Source of the DNA: Candidatus Omnitrophota bacterium
GTDB taxonomy: Bacteria; Omnitrophota; Gorgyraeia; Gygaellales; Profunditerraquicolaceae
Length of the DNA: 9,343 nucleotides
Direction: 5' to 3'
NCBI GenBank assembly: GCA_026387485.1
Contig: JAPLLQ010000103.1
Span: forward strand, 1-9,343
The translations under genes were made by a program, and so were the position numbers. The first letter of the stretch is position 1. Every line of letters starts with the position of its first letter. The notes under the pieces are model-generated. The model saw only the letters and a list, made by a program, of their open reading frames with translations, did no database searches and was not told the origin of the DNA. This document shows positions 1 through 6,101 of the stretch, in pieces.

Positions 1-534
1 TAAAATCTTAACTTCCATTTTTTGAGCCAGATTCATTATTCGACTACGTAAGTTATCATCATCCAGCTTCTTATATTTAAAAAATAAAGGGATAATAATT
101 ATCGGCATAAGTTTTGCCAAGACCACGCTAAAGAAAATCCAAAATAAGGAGATAACTACCCACCAGATATGCGGCGCGAATTTCAAAATCAAATAAAAAG
201 CGCTGATTAAAATGAGACCAATAATATAAGATATTGCGCCGGACTTGAGCTGATCCATTATCCAATCCCGGATACCCTGATTTGAGAGAGCGAATTTATG
301 TTCTAAGGTATATGACTGATCGAAGGTTAAGGGAAAGGTGAGAATATAACACGCGAGGAAAATTACCAAAAGATAAATCGTGACTATACCGCCTGTCCAA
401 AATGCCAGATCCCGGGATAAACCTGTAGCAAGGAAAACTAAAAGCAGGAATAAAGTATAGGCTATCCCTATAAGGCTAAAGGTGTATTTGAGCTGGGAAT
501 ATCTTTTGGCTTGATCTTGCGAAGAAGCGGGCAT
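1..534 (-). CDS. M48 family (Ste24/CAAX-type) membrane metalloprotease, N-terminal part, cut by the window edge
   Basis: My translation from the ATG at 534 gives 178 residues with no stop before the left edge. The protein matches the N-terminal membrane domain that precedes the catalytic domain in Ste24/CAAX-prenyl-protease-like M48 peptidases. Hydrophobic segments lie at about 17-37, 48-68, 99-120 and 123-145. The family's EHKFxLSNQ signature is present as EHKFALSNQ (78-86), followed by the MPIIIIPLFFKY segment (143-154) that usually leads into the soluble protease region. The HExxH zinc site would lie outside the window, so catalytic competence cannot be judged. Family members are integral membrane zinc proteases that cut membrane or misfolded proteins; the substrate here is unknown. 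The start lies 2 nt after the stop of the bL27-like gene and has only a weak ribosome binding site, so translation is probably coupled to that gene. Confidence 0.85.
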   Translation of the reverse strand, partial: MPASSQDQAKRYSQLKYTFSLIGIAYTLFLLLVFLATGLSRDLAFWTGGIVTIYLLVIFLACYILTFPLTFDQSYTLEHKFALSNQGIRDWIMDQLKSGAISYIIGLILISAFYLILKFAPHIWWVVISLFWIFFSVVLAKLMPIIIIPLFFKYKKLDDDNLRSRIMNLAQKMEVKIL

Positions 535-536
535 GA

Positions 537-782
537 TTATTCCGCGTTCTTCTCACTGGGCTTGACATTAACGAAAGTGCGCACTTTGCCGTGGCTGGTT
601 TTCTTCTTGGTAAAATATACCTTACCGGAACAGGAAGCAAAAAGCGTGCCCAGGCCTTTAACATTAATCCCGGCTTTATAGGAATCTACGCCTCTTACCA
701 GAATCTGTCCGGTCTTAACCGACTTGCCTTCTGAAACTTTATTGGCTTTATCTTTTTTGGGAGTTGAAAAACCACCAGTCAT
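537..782 (-). CDS. rpmA: Divergent ribosomal protein bL27 family protein
   Basis: This 81-residue basic protein aligns with the bL27 core. Residues 19-57 (GKSVKTGQILVR, then YKAGINV, then TLFASCSGKVYF) follow the bacterial L27 pattern of G-x-IIVR, a HPG-x-NV-like turn and TLFA-x-x-xGKVxF, with one residue fewer in two loops. The C-terminal strand (about 66-73) also fits. In canonical bL27 the N-terminal tail (an AHKKAGG-like start) reaches towards the ribosomal peptidyl-transferase centre. Here it is replaced by MTGGFSTPKKDKANK. The usual neighbours rplU (L21) and obg are absent; the next gene is an M48 protease 2 nt downstream. The start is secured by AAGGAGGT at 789-796, 7 nt from the ATG. 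It may be the genome's only L27, relocated, or a paralogue with another role. Family membership is fairly sure; the symbol is given by family only. Confidence 0.72.
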   Translation of the reverse strand: MTGGFSTPKKDKANKVSEGKSVKTGQILVRGVDSYKAGINVKGLGTLFASCSGKVYFTKKKTSHGKVRTFVNVKPSEKNAE

Positions 783-788
783 TTTATT

Positions 789-796
789 ACCTCCTT
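789..796 (-). promoter_or_regulatory. Strong Shine-Dalgarno of the bL27-like gene
   Basis: The minus strand reads AAGGAGGT followed by a 7-nt A/T spacer and the ATG at 782. This is the best match to the anti-SD in the window; most other genes here have weak sites and probably rely on coupling. Its first two bases are also the last two bases of the 3' arm of the adjacent hairpin (795-828). Confidence 0.85.
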
Positions 797-828
797 AATT
801 TGCCTGCTTTTACTAGTCTGCAAATTAA
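795..828 (-). promoter_or_regulatory. Inverted repeat abutting the bL27-like ribosome binding site
   Basis: TTAATTTGC (minus strand, 828-820) and GCAAATTAA (803-795) are perfect 9-bp reverse complements around a 16-nt loop. In the transcript the 3' arm runs directly into GGAGGT, so folding would place the Shine-Dalgarno at the base of a mostly A-U stem. This could modulate translation of the bL27-like protein, for example by protein binding or temperature. That role is inferred; only the dyad is seen. Confidence 0.45.
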
Positions 829-859
829 TCCCGAGTCCCGCATCTTGCGGGACGAGGGA
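829..859 (-). terminator. GC-rich hairpin between the beta-CASP gene and the bL27-like gene (terminator or leader element)
   Basis: Arms 829-841 and 847-859 pair over 13 positions with a 5-nt loop. There are 7 bp next to the loop (GTCCCGC/GCGGGAC), a 2x2 mismatch, then 4 bp (TCCC/GGGA). The stem lies 43 nt after the stop of the beta-CASP gene and is followed on the minus strand by TTAATTTG. That is a poor U-tract, so intrinsic termination may be weak. It could end the upstream atp-containing transcript, form part of the bL27 leader, or be a copy of a dispersed palindromic repeat. One copy cannot separate these. Confidence 0.4.
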
Positions 860-882
860 TCTATCTAAAATAATATTGGAAA

Positions 883-888
883 ATTATA
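883..888 (-). promoter_or_regulatory. Candidate -10 box (TATAAT) for the bL27-like / M48 protease pair
   Basis: A perfect TATAAT lies on the minus strand 14 nt after the stop of the beta-CASP gene. No good -35 hexamer is found at 16-18 nt; the best is TTAGCT at 16 nt, with three of six matches, and there is no extended -10 TG. If used, it would give a leader of roughly 90-95 nt containing both hairpins. Support is weak because the gap is A/T-rich and such a box can occur by chance. Confidence 0.28.
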
Positions 889-902
889 TTACCACAGAAT
901 AG

Positions 903-2297
903 TTAGCTAAGCAAGACTTCTTCGCCTTTAGAAGGAATATATACATCCAGGCCTTTTTGGGAGAGGGTATTGCGTAATTCTTCGGCTTGCATTTCTTCGC
1001 CATGCACCAGAAAGATACGTTTTAAAGGAAGGCAGGATGAAACATAATCTACCAGTTCATTTTTATCAGCATGCCCGGACATAGCATTGATGATTACCAC
1101 CTCAGCATTAAGTTCATATTCTACTCCGAATATGCGTACAAACTTCTCTCTATCTACTATCTTTCTTCCTAAGGTATTCTTAGCCATATACCCGACAACC
1201 AGAACCATATTCCGGGAATCCTCAATATTATTCTGCAAATGGTGGAGTATCCTCCCGGATTCGCACATCCCGCTGCCAGCAATAATAATCATTGGCCGCT
1301 TATCGGTATTAAGGCCCTTAGATTCATTCTGCTCGCGGATAAACCTTAAATTTAATAAGCCAAAAGGACTCTCTCCTCTGTTAATCGCCTGCCGGGTTTT
1401 TTCATCAAGATAATCAAGATGGTACTCAAACACTTCGGTTATATTCGTAGCCAGAGGGCTATCCACATATATCGGCACAGCAGGAATCAATTTTTCTTTT
1501 AAGAGCTCATTTAAAAAATAAATCACTTCCTGAGTGCGCTCCAGGGTAAATGAAGGAATAAGCACCTTGCCTCCCCTTCTTAATGTCCGGCTGATTGCTT
1601 CCCTTAATTTAGACTGGGCTTCTTCAATAGGGGTATGCAGCCTACCGCCATAAGTACTCTCTAAAATTAAATAATCAAGGCCTTTGGGAGCGACCGGATT
1701 ATTTAGTAGGGGCAAATTTTTCCGGCCTAAATCTACGGCATAACCTAAGCGGATATTACCTGCATTATCCTTGATATCTAAAACAATTACACTTGAGCCC
1801 AAGATATGCCCGGCATCTACAAGGGTAACGTAGATATTCTTAGCCACGCAAAATTTCTGGTTATAAGATATCGAACGAAAGATCTTGGTCGCCCGGCTGG
1901 CTTCTTTTTTAGTATACAAAGGCTTTCTTAAGGGTAGCCCCATTCTTTTATTAATTTTATTCACGTACCTGACATCCTCTTCCTGAATCTTCCCTGAATC
2001 TTCAAGCATAAGGCCGGCGAGGTCTTTGGTTGCGGCAGTTGCGTATATCTTACAACGTAAACCTTTTTTAATTAAGTTTGGTATATTGCCACAGTGATCA
2101 ATATGGGCATGGGATAATACCATCGCATTGATCAAGCGGGGGTTATATTGGAAAGTTGTATTTATTTCATAGGACTCATCGCGGTGGCCCTGAAAGAGCC
2201 CGGCATCAAGCAGGACTTCGGTTTTTCCGGCTATAATCATATGGCTTGAGCCGGTAACCGTGCGCACCCCTCCTAAGAATCTTATAGATATTGACAT
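903..2297 (-). CDS. MBL-fold / beta-CASP ribonuclease-like protein (COG1236 type)
   Basis: This 464-residue protein has the layout of a bacterial metallo-beta-lactamase fold protein with an RNA-specificity (beta-CASP) domain. The start GGVRTVTGSSHMI is typical of this group. Visible metal and catalytic motifs are D31 (LLDAG), HAHIDH at 63-68, H164 (DAGHILGSS) and D189 (VDLGR). The beta-CASP signatures are E213 (LILESTYGG), GSGMCESGR with HH at 341-353, SGHAD at 407-411 and VHGE at 431-434. Family members are zinc-dependent endo- or 5'-exoribonucleases in RNA processing and decay, and they act in the cytoplasm. No KH domain is present, unlike archaeal aCPSF1. The residue before D189, normally Gly, is Val here. 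The start is 7 nt after the stop of the membrane protein gene, so it is probably the last gene of that transcript. The exact RNA target cannot be told. Confidence 0.9.
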   Translation of the reverse strand: MSISIRFLGGVRTVTGSSHMIIAGKTEVLLDAGLFQGHRDESYEINTTFQYNPRLINAMVLSHAHIDHCGNIPNLIKKGLRCKIYATAATKDLAGLMLEDSGKIQEEDVRYVNKINKRMGLPLRKPLYTKKEASRATKIFRSISYNQKFCVAKNIYVTLVDAGHILGSSVIVLDIKDNAGNIRLGYAVDLGRKNLPLLNNPVAPKGLDYLILESTYGGRLHTPIEEAQSKLREAISRTLRRGGKVLIPSFTLERTQEVIYFLNELLKEKLIPAVPIYVDSPLATNITEVFEYHLDYLDEKTRQAINRGESPFGLLNLRFIREQNESKGLNTDKRPMIIIAGSGMCESGRILHHLQNNIEDSRNMVLVVGYMAKNTLGRKIVDREKFVRIFGVEYELNAEVVIINAMSGHADKNELVDYVSSCLPLKRIFLVHGEEMQAEELRNTLSQKGLDVYIPSKGEEVLLS

Positions 2298-2304
2298 AGG
2301 TAAA

Positions 2305-2985
2305 CTACTCTTTAGAACTAACCTTAAAAACTGCTAATCCCATTAATATAATGTATACTAAACTAAACAGAAAAAATGTTTTATGGCTTAAGAAATATTC
2401 GGCTAAGACAGCGGGGTGAGTTACAACGCTTTGGCCTACGGCATAAAGTATGAACTGAATCCAGAATATCTTAACCGGTGAGCCAAGGATTACCGCCAGA
2501 ATATACCTTTTAAAACTAATCCGGGTAAGGCCAGCGGCTAAATCCATAAATCTATAAGGTATAAGCGGCGCGGCGCGAAAGATGAAAAGCCAGAAAAAAT
2601 TTATCCGGCCTAACTTAGCATCCAGATATTGATATTTCTTAGAAACCTGCTTCTCTACATAAGCCCTTCCTAAAAGGCGAGCCATATAGAATAATATAAA
2701 AGCATTGATGGTTTCGGCAATACAGATAAGCAGAGCGCTTAAGAAAGGCCCGAACAAAAGCGCGCCACTAATCCAGAAGAAATCTTTAGAGAAAAATATG
2801 AAAAAGGTAATCACTACATAGAGGACAACATAGAGTATACTACTAAGAACCAGGGGGAATTTGGATAATGCGCTCTGAATCGCAGGAATATTTAAGGGAA
2901 TATAGCGGCCTAAATACCAGAAGAGCAACAGCCCGATAATCAAAATCAGGAATCCCAGCTCGCGCTTATATTTTTTAACCGGCAT
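2305..2985 (-). CDS. TVP38/TMEM64 family (VTT domain) inner-membrane protein
   Basis: This very hydrophobic 226-residue protein has a short basic N-terminus (KKYKR) and likely membrane segments near 11-27, 47-65, 70-104, 128-150, 160-185 and 203-221. The central region fits the VTT (SNARE-associated/DedA-like) domain: SGALLFGPFLSALL at 73-86, a YMARLLGR helix end near 100-107, and FRAAPLIPYRFMDLAAGLTR at 136-155, which contains the family's arginine, proline-rich turn and AAGLT stretch. Members sit in the inner membrane; relatives (DedA, TMEM41B, VMP1) have been linked to lipid scrambling or transport, but the bacterial TVP38 role is poorly defined. The ATG follows the upstream TAA with no gap, and no clear Shine-Dalgarno is seen, so translation is probably coupled to the DUF1846 C-terminal ORF. 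Family call is confident, function is not. Confidence 0.85.
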   Translation of the reverse strand: MPVKKYKRELGFLILIIGLLLFWYLGRYIPLNIPAIQSALSKFPLVLSSILYVVLYVVITFFIFFSKDFFWISGALLFGPFLSALLICIAETINAFILFYMARLLGRAYVEKQVSKKYQYLDAKLGRINFFWLFIFRAAPLIPYRFMDLAAGLTRISFKRYILAVILGSPVKIFWIQFILYAVGQSVVTHPAVLAEYFLSHKTFFLFSLVYIILMGLAVFKVSSKE

Positions 2986-3504
2986 TTAGGTTACAAAGAG
3001 GTTGCGGGAAGAGAATTTTCCATCTGTAGTCAGGTTTACCCCTAGCCTTTTTAAACCTACTTCATCTCCAGGAGTAGGGATATGGGTCATATGCACTTCG
3101 CAACCTCTTAGGGTTATAAGCCTCTGCATAGCTAATTCCGCGGTGTGATTGGTAGTCGCGCTGATAGAAAGGGCGATCAGGGTTTCCTCTAAATCTAAAC
3201 TCTCCGAATCAGTATCGAGCATCCCTTCTTTAAGCTTAGCTATTTGATTAATAATATGAGGAGAAAGGAGGAGTATTTCATCAGGTATATTAGCCAATAC
3301 CTTAACCGCGTTTAAGATCAGGCTTGAGGCAGCATGCATAAGCTGAGAGTTTTTTCCGGTAATAATCCGGCTGTCGCTTAACTGGATTGCCGAACCGCAG
3401 AATATTCCGGCATTACCTTTGCCCTTACCCTCTGCTTCCTCGGCTGCTTTTCTGGCTACTTCCACGACCGGCCTATCCGTAATCTTTACCCCTAATTCTT
3501 CCAT
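2986..3504 (-). CDS. DUF1846 (UPF0371) protein, C-terminal part, separate ORF
   Basis: These 172 residues match the C-terminal domain of DUF1846 proteins: GIFCGSAIQL (33-42), the TGKNSQLMHAASSLILNA segment (49-66), LLLSPHIINQIAKLK (78-92), LDLEETLIALSISATTN (103-119) and the LRGCEVHMTHIPTPGDE block (132-148), ending in FSSRNLF. The N-terminal part is encoded by the ORF just upstream in another frame, with a 13-nt overlap. The ATG follows directly on an in-frame TGA and has no Shine-Dalgarno, so expression would depend on re-initiation at the nearby stop of the upstream ORF or on a ribosomal frameshift. The motif blocks are well kept and the ORF is open to its end, which suggests a functional half or a very recent break. 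Biochemical function of the family is, to my knowledge, not settled. Confidence 0.8.
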   Translation of the reverse strand: MEELGVKITDRPVVEVARKAAEEAEGKGKGNAGIFCGSAIQLSDSRIITGKNSQLMHAASSLILNAVKVLANIPDEILLLSPHIINQIAKLKEGMLDTDSESLDLEETLIALSISATTNHTAELAMQRLITLRGCEVHMTHIPTPGDEVGLKRLGVNLTTDGKFSSRNLFVT

Positions 3505-4403
3505 TCAGTTTTATCATCGACAATACCGAAACCAGCCCGGTTAACCCCCATATCCGTAGGAGAATTATACATAGGTAAAGTCACATTTTTATCAAATATC
3601 CGGCTTAAGATTAACTTCAAAATAGGAAAACTCTCTACATCGCGGTTATAATTTATCGAGGTCTTATTATATTTATTCAGGTGAAAAGGGTCCACAAGAT
3701 TAAAATCCTGTATATCCGCGGTAGCTGCCTCATAAGCCAGATTTAATGGATGTTTAAGCGGGAGGTTCCAAATTGGAAAGGTTTCGAATTTAGCATAGCC
3801 GGCATTTACACCGCGTTTATGCTCATGGTAAAGCTGGGAAAGGCAGGTCGAAAGCTTGCCGCTGTTTGGCCCGGGAGCAGTAACTACGCAGATAGGATTT
3901 TTGGTTTCGATAAATTCGTTTCGGCCAAATCCCTTCTCGCTGACGATAGCATCGACATCCGCAGGATAACCATCTATCGGGTAGTGCAGGTATACCTTTA
4001 CCCCCCGGCGCTCCAATTTATTCTTAAAGATTACTGCGGATGATTGATTAGCAAAACGGGTAATTACTACCGCTAATATATCCAAACCCCATTTCCTTAG
4101 GTCATCAATCAGTTTTAGCGTAGCCGCATCATAAGTAATACCAAAATCACCGCGCACCCTTCCTTTCTCTATATCGCCGGCATAAATACATAGGACTATA
4201 TCTAACTTATCTTTTAGCGATTGTAAAAGCCTGATCTTGACATTAGGGTCATATCCGGGAAGGACCCGGGCAGCATGGTAATCAAAGCAGAGCTTGCCTC
4301 CAAACTCAAGGTAAAGTTTATTGCCAAACTTTTTTACCCGGTCAACGATGGCCTGGGTCTGTTCCTTAAGGTATTTCTCATTATCAAAACCGGTTTTACT
4401 CAT
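3492..4403 (-). CDS. DUF1846 (UPF0371) protein, N-terminal part, separate ORF
   Basis: These 303 residues match the N-terminal two thirds of DUF1846 proteins. The start GFDNEKYLKEQ (5-15) is the family's own, followed by YLEFGGKL (31-38), DYHAARVLPG (41-50), RVRGDFGITYD (82-92), YPADVDAIVSEKGFGRN (146-162), the P-loop-like TAPGPNSGKLSTCLSQLYHE (175-194) and PTDMGVNRAGFGIVDD (282-297). Full proteins of this family are about 500 residues. This ORF ends soon after the last motif with the foreign-looking tail KTEWKN, and the rest of the protein lies in the next ORF in a different frame. A good ribosome binding site (AAAGG, 5 nt before ATG) and a 23-nt gap from atpC place it in the atp transcript. 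It may be a split gene, a fresh pseudogene or an assembly error. The family has a solved structure but no agreed reaction, so no function is assigned. Confidence 0.85.
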   Translation of the reverse strand: MSKTGFDNEKYLKEQTQAIVDRVKKFGNKLYLEFGGKLCFDYHAARVLPGYDPNVKIRLLQSLKDKLDIVLCIYAGDIEKGRVRGDFGITYDAATLKLIDDLRKWGLDILAVVITRFANQSSAVIFKNKLERRGVKVYLHYPIDGYPADVDAIVSEKGFGRNEFIETKNPICVVTAPGPNSGKLSTCLSQLYHEHKRGVNAGYAKFETFPIWNLPLKHPLNLAYEAATADIQDFNLVDPFHLNKYNKTSINYNRDVESFPILKLILSRIFDKNVTLPMYNSPTDMGVNRAGFGIVDDKTEWKN

Positions 4404-4426
4404 TATCGCCTTTCTTTTTTAAACAA

Positions 4427-4678
4427 TCACCTCAAAAGCAAGGTGATTCCGTTATGTAGGACTTCCAAAAATCCTTCTCTTTTTATATCTAGCTTGATTA
4501 ATTTTCCCGAGGCTTCTTTAATATGCACTTTTCCGGTAAGGGTATTAGTAAACATAGGCGCGTGGTTTGCCAGCACTCCTAAGTAACCTAAATAAGCCGG
4601 GGCAATCAAAGATACGGCCCTGCCCGAATATATCTTCTCTTCTGGGCTGATTATACTCACTGAAAAATCTTTAGCCAT
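4427..4678 (-). CDS. atpC: ATP synthase F1 epsilon subunit, short form lacking the C-terminal helical domain
   Basis: The 83 residues form just the N-terminal beta-sandwich of epsilon: FSVSIISPEEKIYSG (5-19), then LGVLANHAPMFTNTLTGKV (33-51) with the LGVLxNHAP core, ending with GFLEVLHNGITLLLR (69-83). This domain binds gamma and the c-ring and is enough for F1-Fo coupling. Usual epsilon is about 130-140 residues, with a C-terminal helical hairpin that inhibits ATP hydrolysis. That hairpin is absent, and only 23 nt separate the stop from the next gene, so no remnant exists. Short epsilons are known in some phyla, for example Chlorobi and Bacteroidetes. The gene starts 2 nt after the atpD stop with only a distant GGAG, so translation is likely coupled to atpD. 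Confidence 0.93.
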   Translation of the reverse strand: MAKDFSVSIISPEEKIYSGRAVSLIAPAYLGYLGVLANHAPMFTNTLTGKVHIKEASGKLIKLDIKREGFLEVLHNGITLLLR

Positions 4679-4680
4679 TT

Positions 4681-6096
4681 TTATTTATCGCTACTCTCCA
4701 TCTTTAGCCGCTCTGCTTTTTCCACTGCTTCTTCAATGGCGCCTACCATATAAAAGGCCTGTTCCGGCAAATGGTCAAGCTCTCCTTCAAAGATCATCCT
4801 TAAGCCTTTGATGGTATCTTCTAATTTCACGTATCTTCCTTTGATACCGGTAAAGGCTTCGGCTACAAAGAAAGGCTGGGAGAAGAATCTTTGGATCTTT
4901 CTTGCCCGGGAAACAATAAGTTTATCCTCATCGGATAACTCATCTACGCCTAATATGGAAATGATATCTCGTAAATCCTTATAGCGCTGAAGAACCTTCT
5001 GAACATTACTGGCAACATTACAATGCTCCTCACCTAAAATCCCGGGGTCCATAATCCGGGAGGTAGAATCCAAAGGATCAACTGCCGGATAAATACCCAG
5101 CTCAGCAATCTGACGCGATAAAACTATTTTTGCATCAAGATGGGAAAATACCGCTGCCGGAGCAGGATCAGTTAAATCATCTGCCGGAACATATACCGCC
5201 TGTATTGAAGTAATTGCACCATTTCTGGTCGAAGCGATTCTTTCTTCTAGTAACGCAACTTCAGTAGAAAGATTCGGCTGATAACCGACTGCCGAGGGCA
5301 TCCGGCCAAGCAGGGTAGACACCTCTGAACCTGCCTGTATATACCTAAAAACATTATCGATAAATAAAAGCACGTCTTTTCTTTCTTCGTCCCGAAAGTA
5401 TTCTGCCATAGTCAAAGCGGATAAGCCCACCCGAAGCCGGGCTCCCGGAGGCTCATTCATCTGGCCAAAAACTAGCGCGCTGTTTTTAACTACTCCGGAC
5501 TCATTTAACTCCCGCCAGAGTTCATTACCTTCTCTAGTGCGTTCGCCTATGCCGGCAAAAACCGAAACTCCACCATGTTCAGTAGCGATTGTGCGGATTA
5601 ATTCCATCACAATAACGGTTTTACCTACTCCTGCTCCGCCGAATAAACCTACTTTTCCGCCACGCGGGATTGGGGCTAATAAATCTATCACCTTAAGCCC
5701 GGTTTCAAGTAAAGAAGATATTGGCAGCTGCTCCTGAAAATTCGGGGACTGCCGGTGTATCGGAGAACGTACCTCTGGATTGGGAAGATCTCCTTTACCG
5801 TCTATGGGCTCGCCTAAAAGATTAAATATCCTGCCTAAGGTTTGTTTTCCGATAGGCACAGTAATCGGGCCTTCTAAATCCCGGGCTTTCATACCACGCA
5901 CCAAGCCATCAGTAGGGCCTAAAGCAATACAGCGGACAGTGCTATTGCCGATATCCTGAGAGACCTCTAAAGTAAGATTAATCCCGCGCTCTTTATCTTC
6001 CACTTTAATCGCGTTTAGAAGTTGCGGCCCTTCATTCTCGGGAAATTTAATATCTACGCTCGGGCCAATAACCTGTATGATCTGGCCATCTGCCAT
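4681..6096 (-). CDS. atpD: ATP synthase F1 beta subunit (catalytic)
   Basis: This 471-residue protein has the normal length and domain order: N-terminal beta-barrel (1-80), central nucleotide-binding domain and C-terminal helical domain. Visible motifs are the P-loop GGAGVGKT (153-160), GERTREGN (184-191) with the catalytic Glu E185, Walker B LLFIDN (243-248), AGSEVSTLLGRMPSAVGYQP (255-274), VPADDLTDPAP (303-313), the alpha/beta signature PAVDPLDSTS (337-346) and DELSDED (385-391). It carries the catalytic sites that make or hydrolyse ATP as gamma rotates. Small oddities are VFRYIQAG where IFRFTQAG is usual, and GEEHC with C359 where most have Tyr. The gene starts 5 nt after the atpG stop, with AAAGGA about 8 nt upstream of the ATG. 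All catalytic residues I can see are intact. Confidence 0.98.
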   Translation of the reverse strand: MADGQIIQVIGPSVDIKFPENEGPQLLNAIKVEDKERGINLTLEVSQDIGNSTVRCIALGPTDGLVRGMKARDLEGPITVPIGKQTLGRIFNLLGEPIDGKGDLPNPEVRSPIHRQSPNFQEQLPISSLLETGLKVIDLLAPIPRGGKVGLFGGAGVGKTVIVMELIRTIATEHGGVSVFAGIGERTREGNELWRELNESGVVKNSALVFGQMNEPPGARLRVGLSALTMAEYFRDEERKDVLLFIDNVFRYIQAGSEVSTLLGRMPSAVGYQPNLSTEVALLEERIASTRNGAITSIQAVYVPADDLTDPAPAAVFSHLDAKIVLSRQIAELGIYPAVDPLDSTSRIMDPGILGEEHCNVASNVQKVLQRYKDLRDIISILGVDELSDEDKLIVSRARKIQRFFSQPFFVAEAFTGIKGRYVKLEDTIKGLRMIFEGELDHLPEQAFYMVGAIEEAVEKAERLKMESSDK

Positions 6097-6101
6097 ATGA
6101 A

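Noticed and set aside
476..664. Minus-strand ORF of 62 aa overlapping the bL27-like gene and the M48 protease start
   Set aside because: It lies out of frame over two well supported genes, has low-complexity Arg/Pro/Ser content and no ribosome binding site.
829..859. Kink-turn-like tandem G-A pairs in the GC-rich hairpin
   Set aside because: The GA/GA mismatch exists only on the plus strand; the transcript of the flanking genes (minus strand) has UC/UC mismatches, which do not form a kink-turn.
1087..1413. Plus-strand ORF of 108 aa
   Set aside because: Antisense to the beta-CASP gene; no recognisable family and no start context.
3492..3510. Programmed -1 frameshift joining the two DUF1846 ORFs
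   Set aside because: No slippery heptamer is visible, a TGA in the second frame limits the usable window to a few codons, and the linker residues would still be missing. Kept only as a remote option.
3750..4043. Plus-strand ORF of 97 aa
   Set aside because: Antisense shadow of the DUF1846 N-terminal ORF, whose motifs are clear.
4275..4586. Plus-strand ORF of 103 aa spanning the atpC/DUF1846 gap
   Set aside because: Antisense to two genes with clear family motifs; nothing recognisable in it.
5537..5737. Plus-strand ORF of 66 aa
   Set aside because: Antisense to the atpD P-loop region; a shadow of conserved codons.
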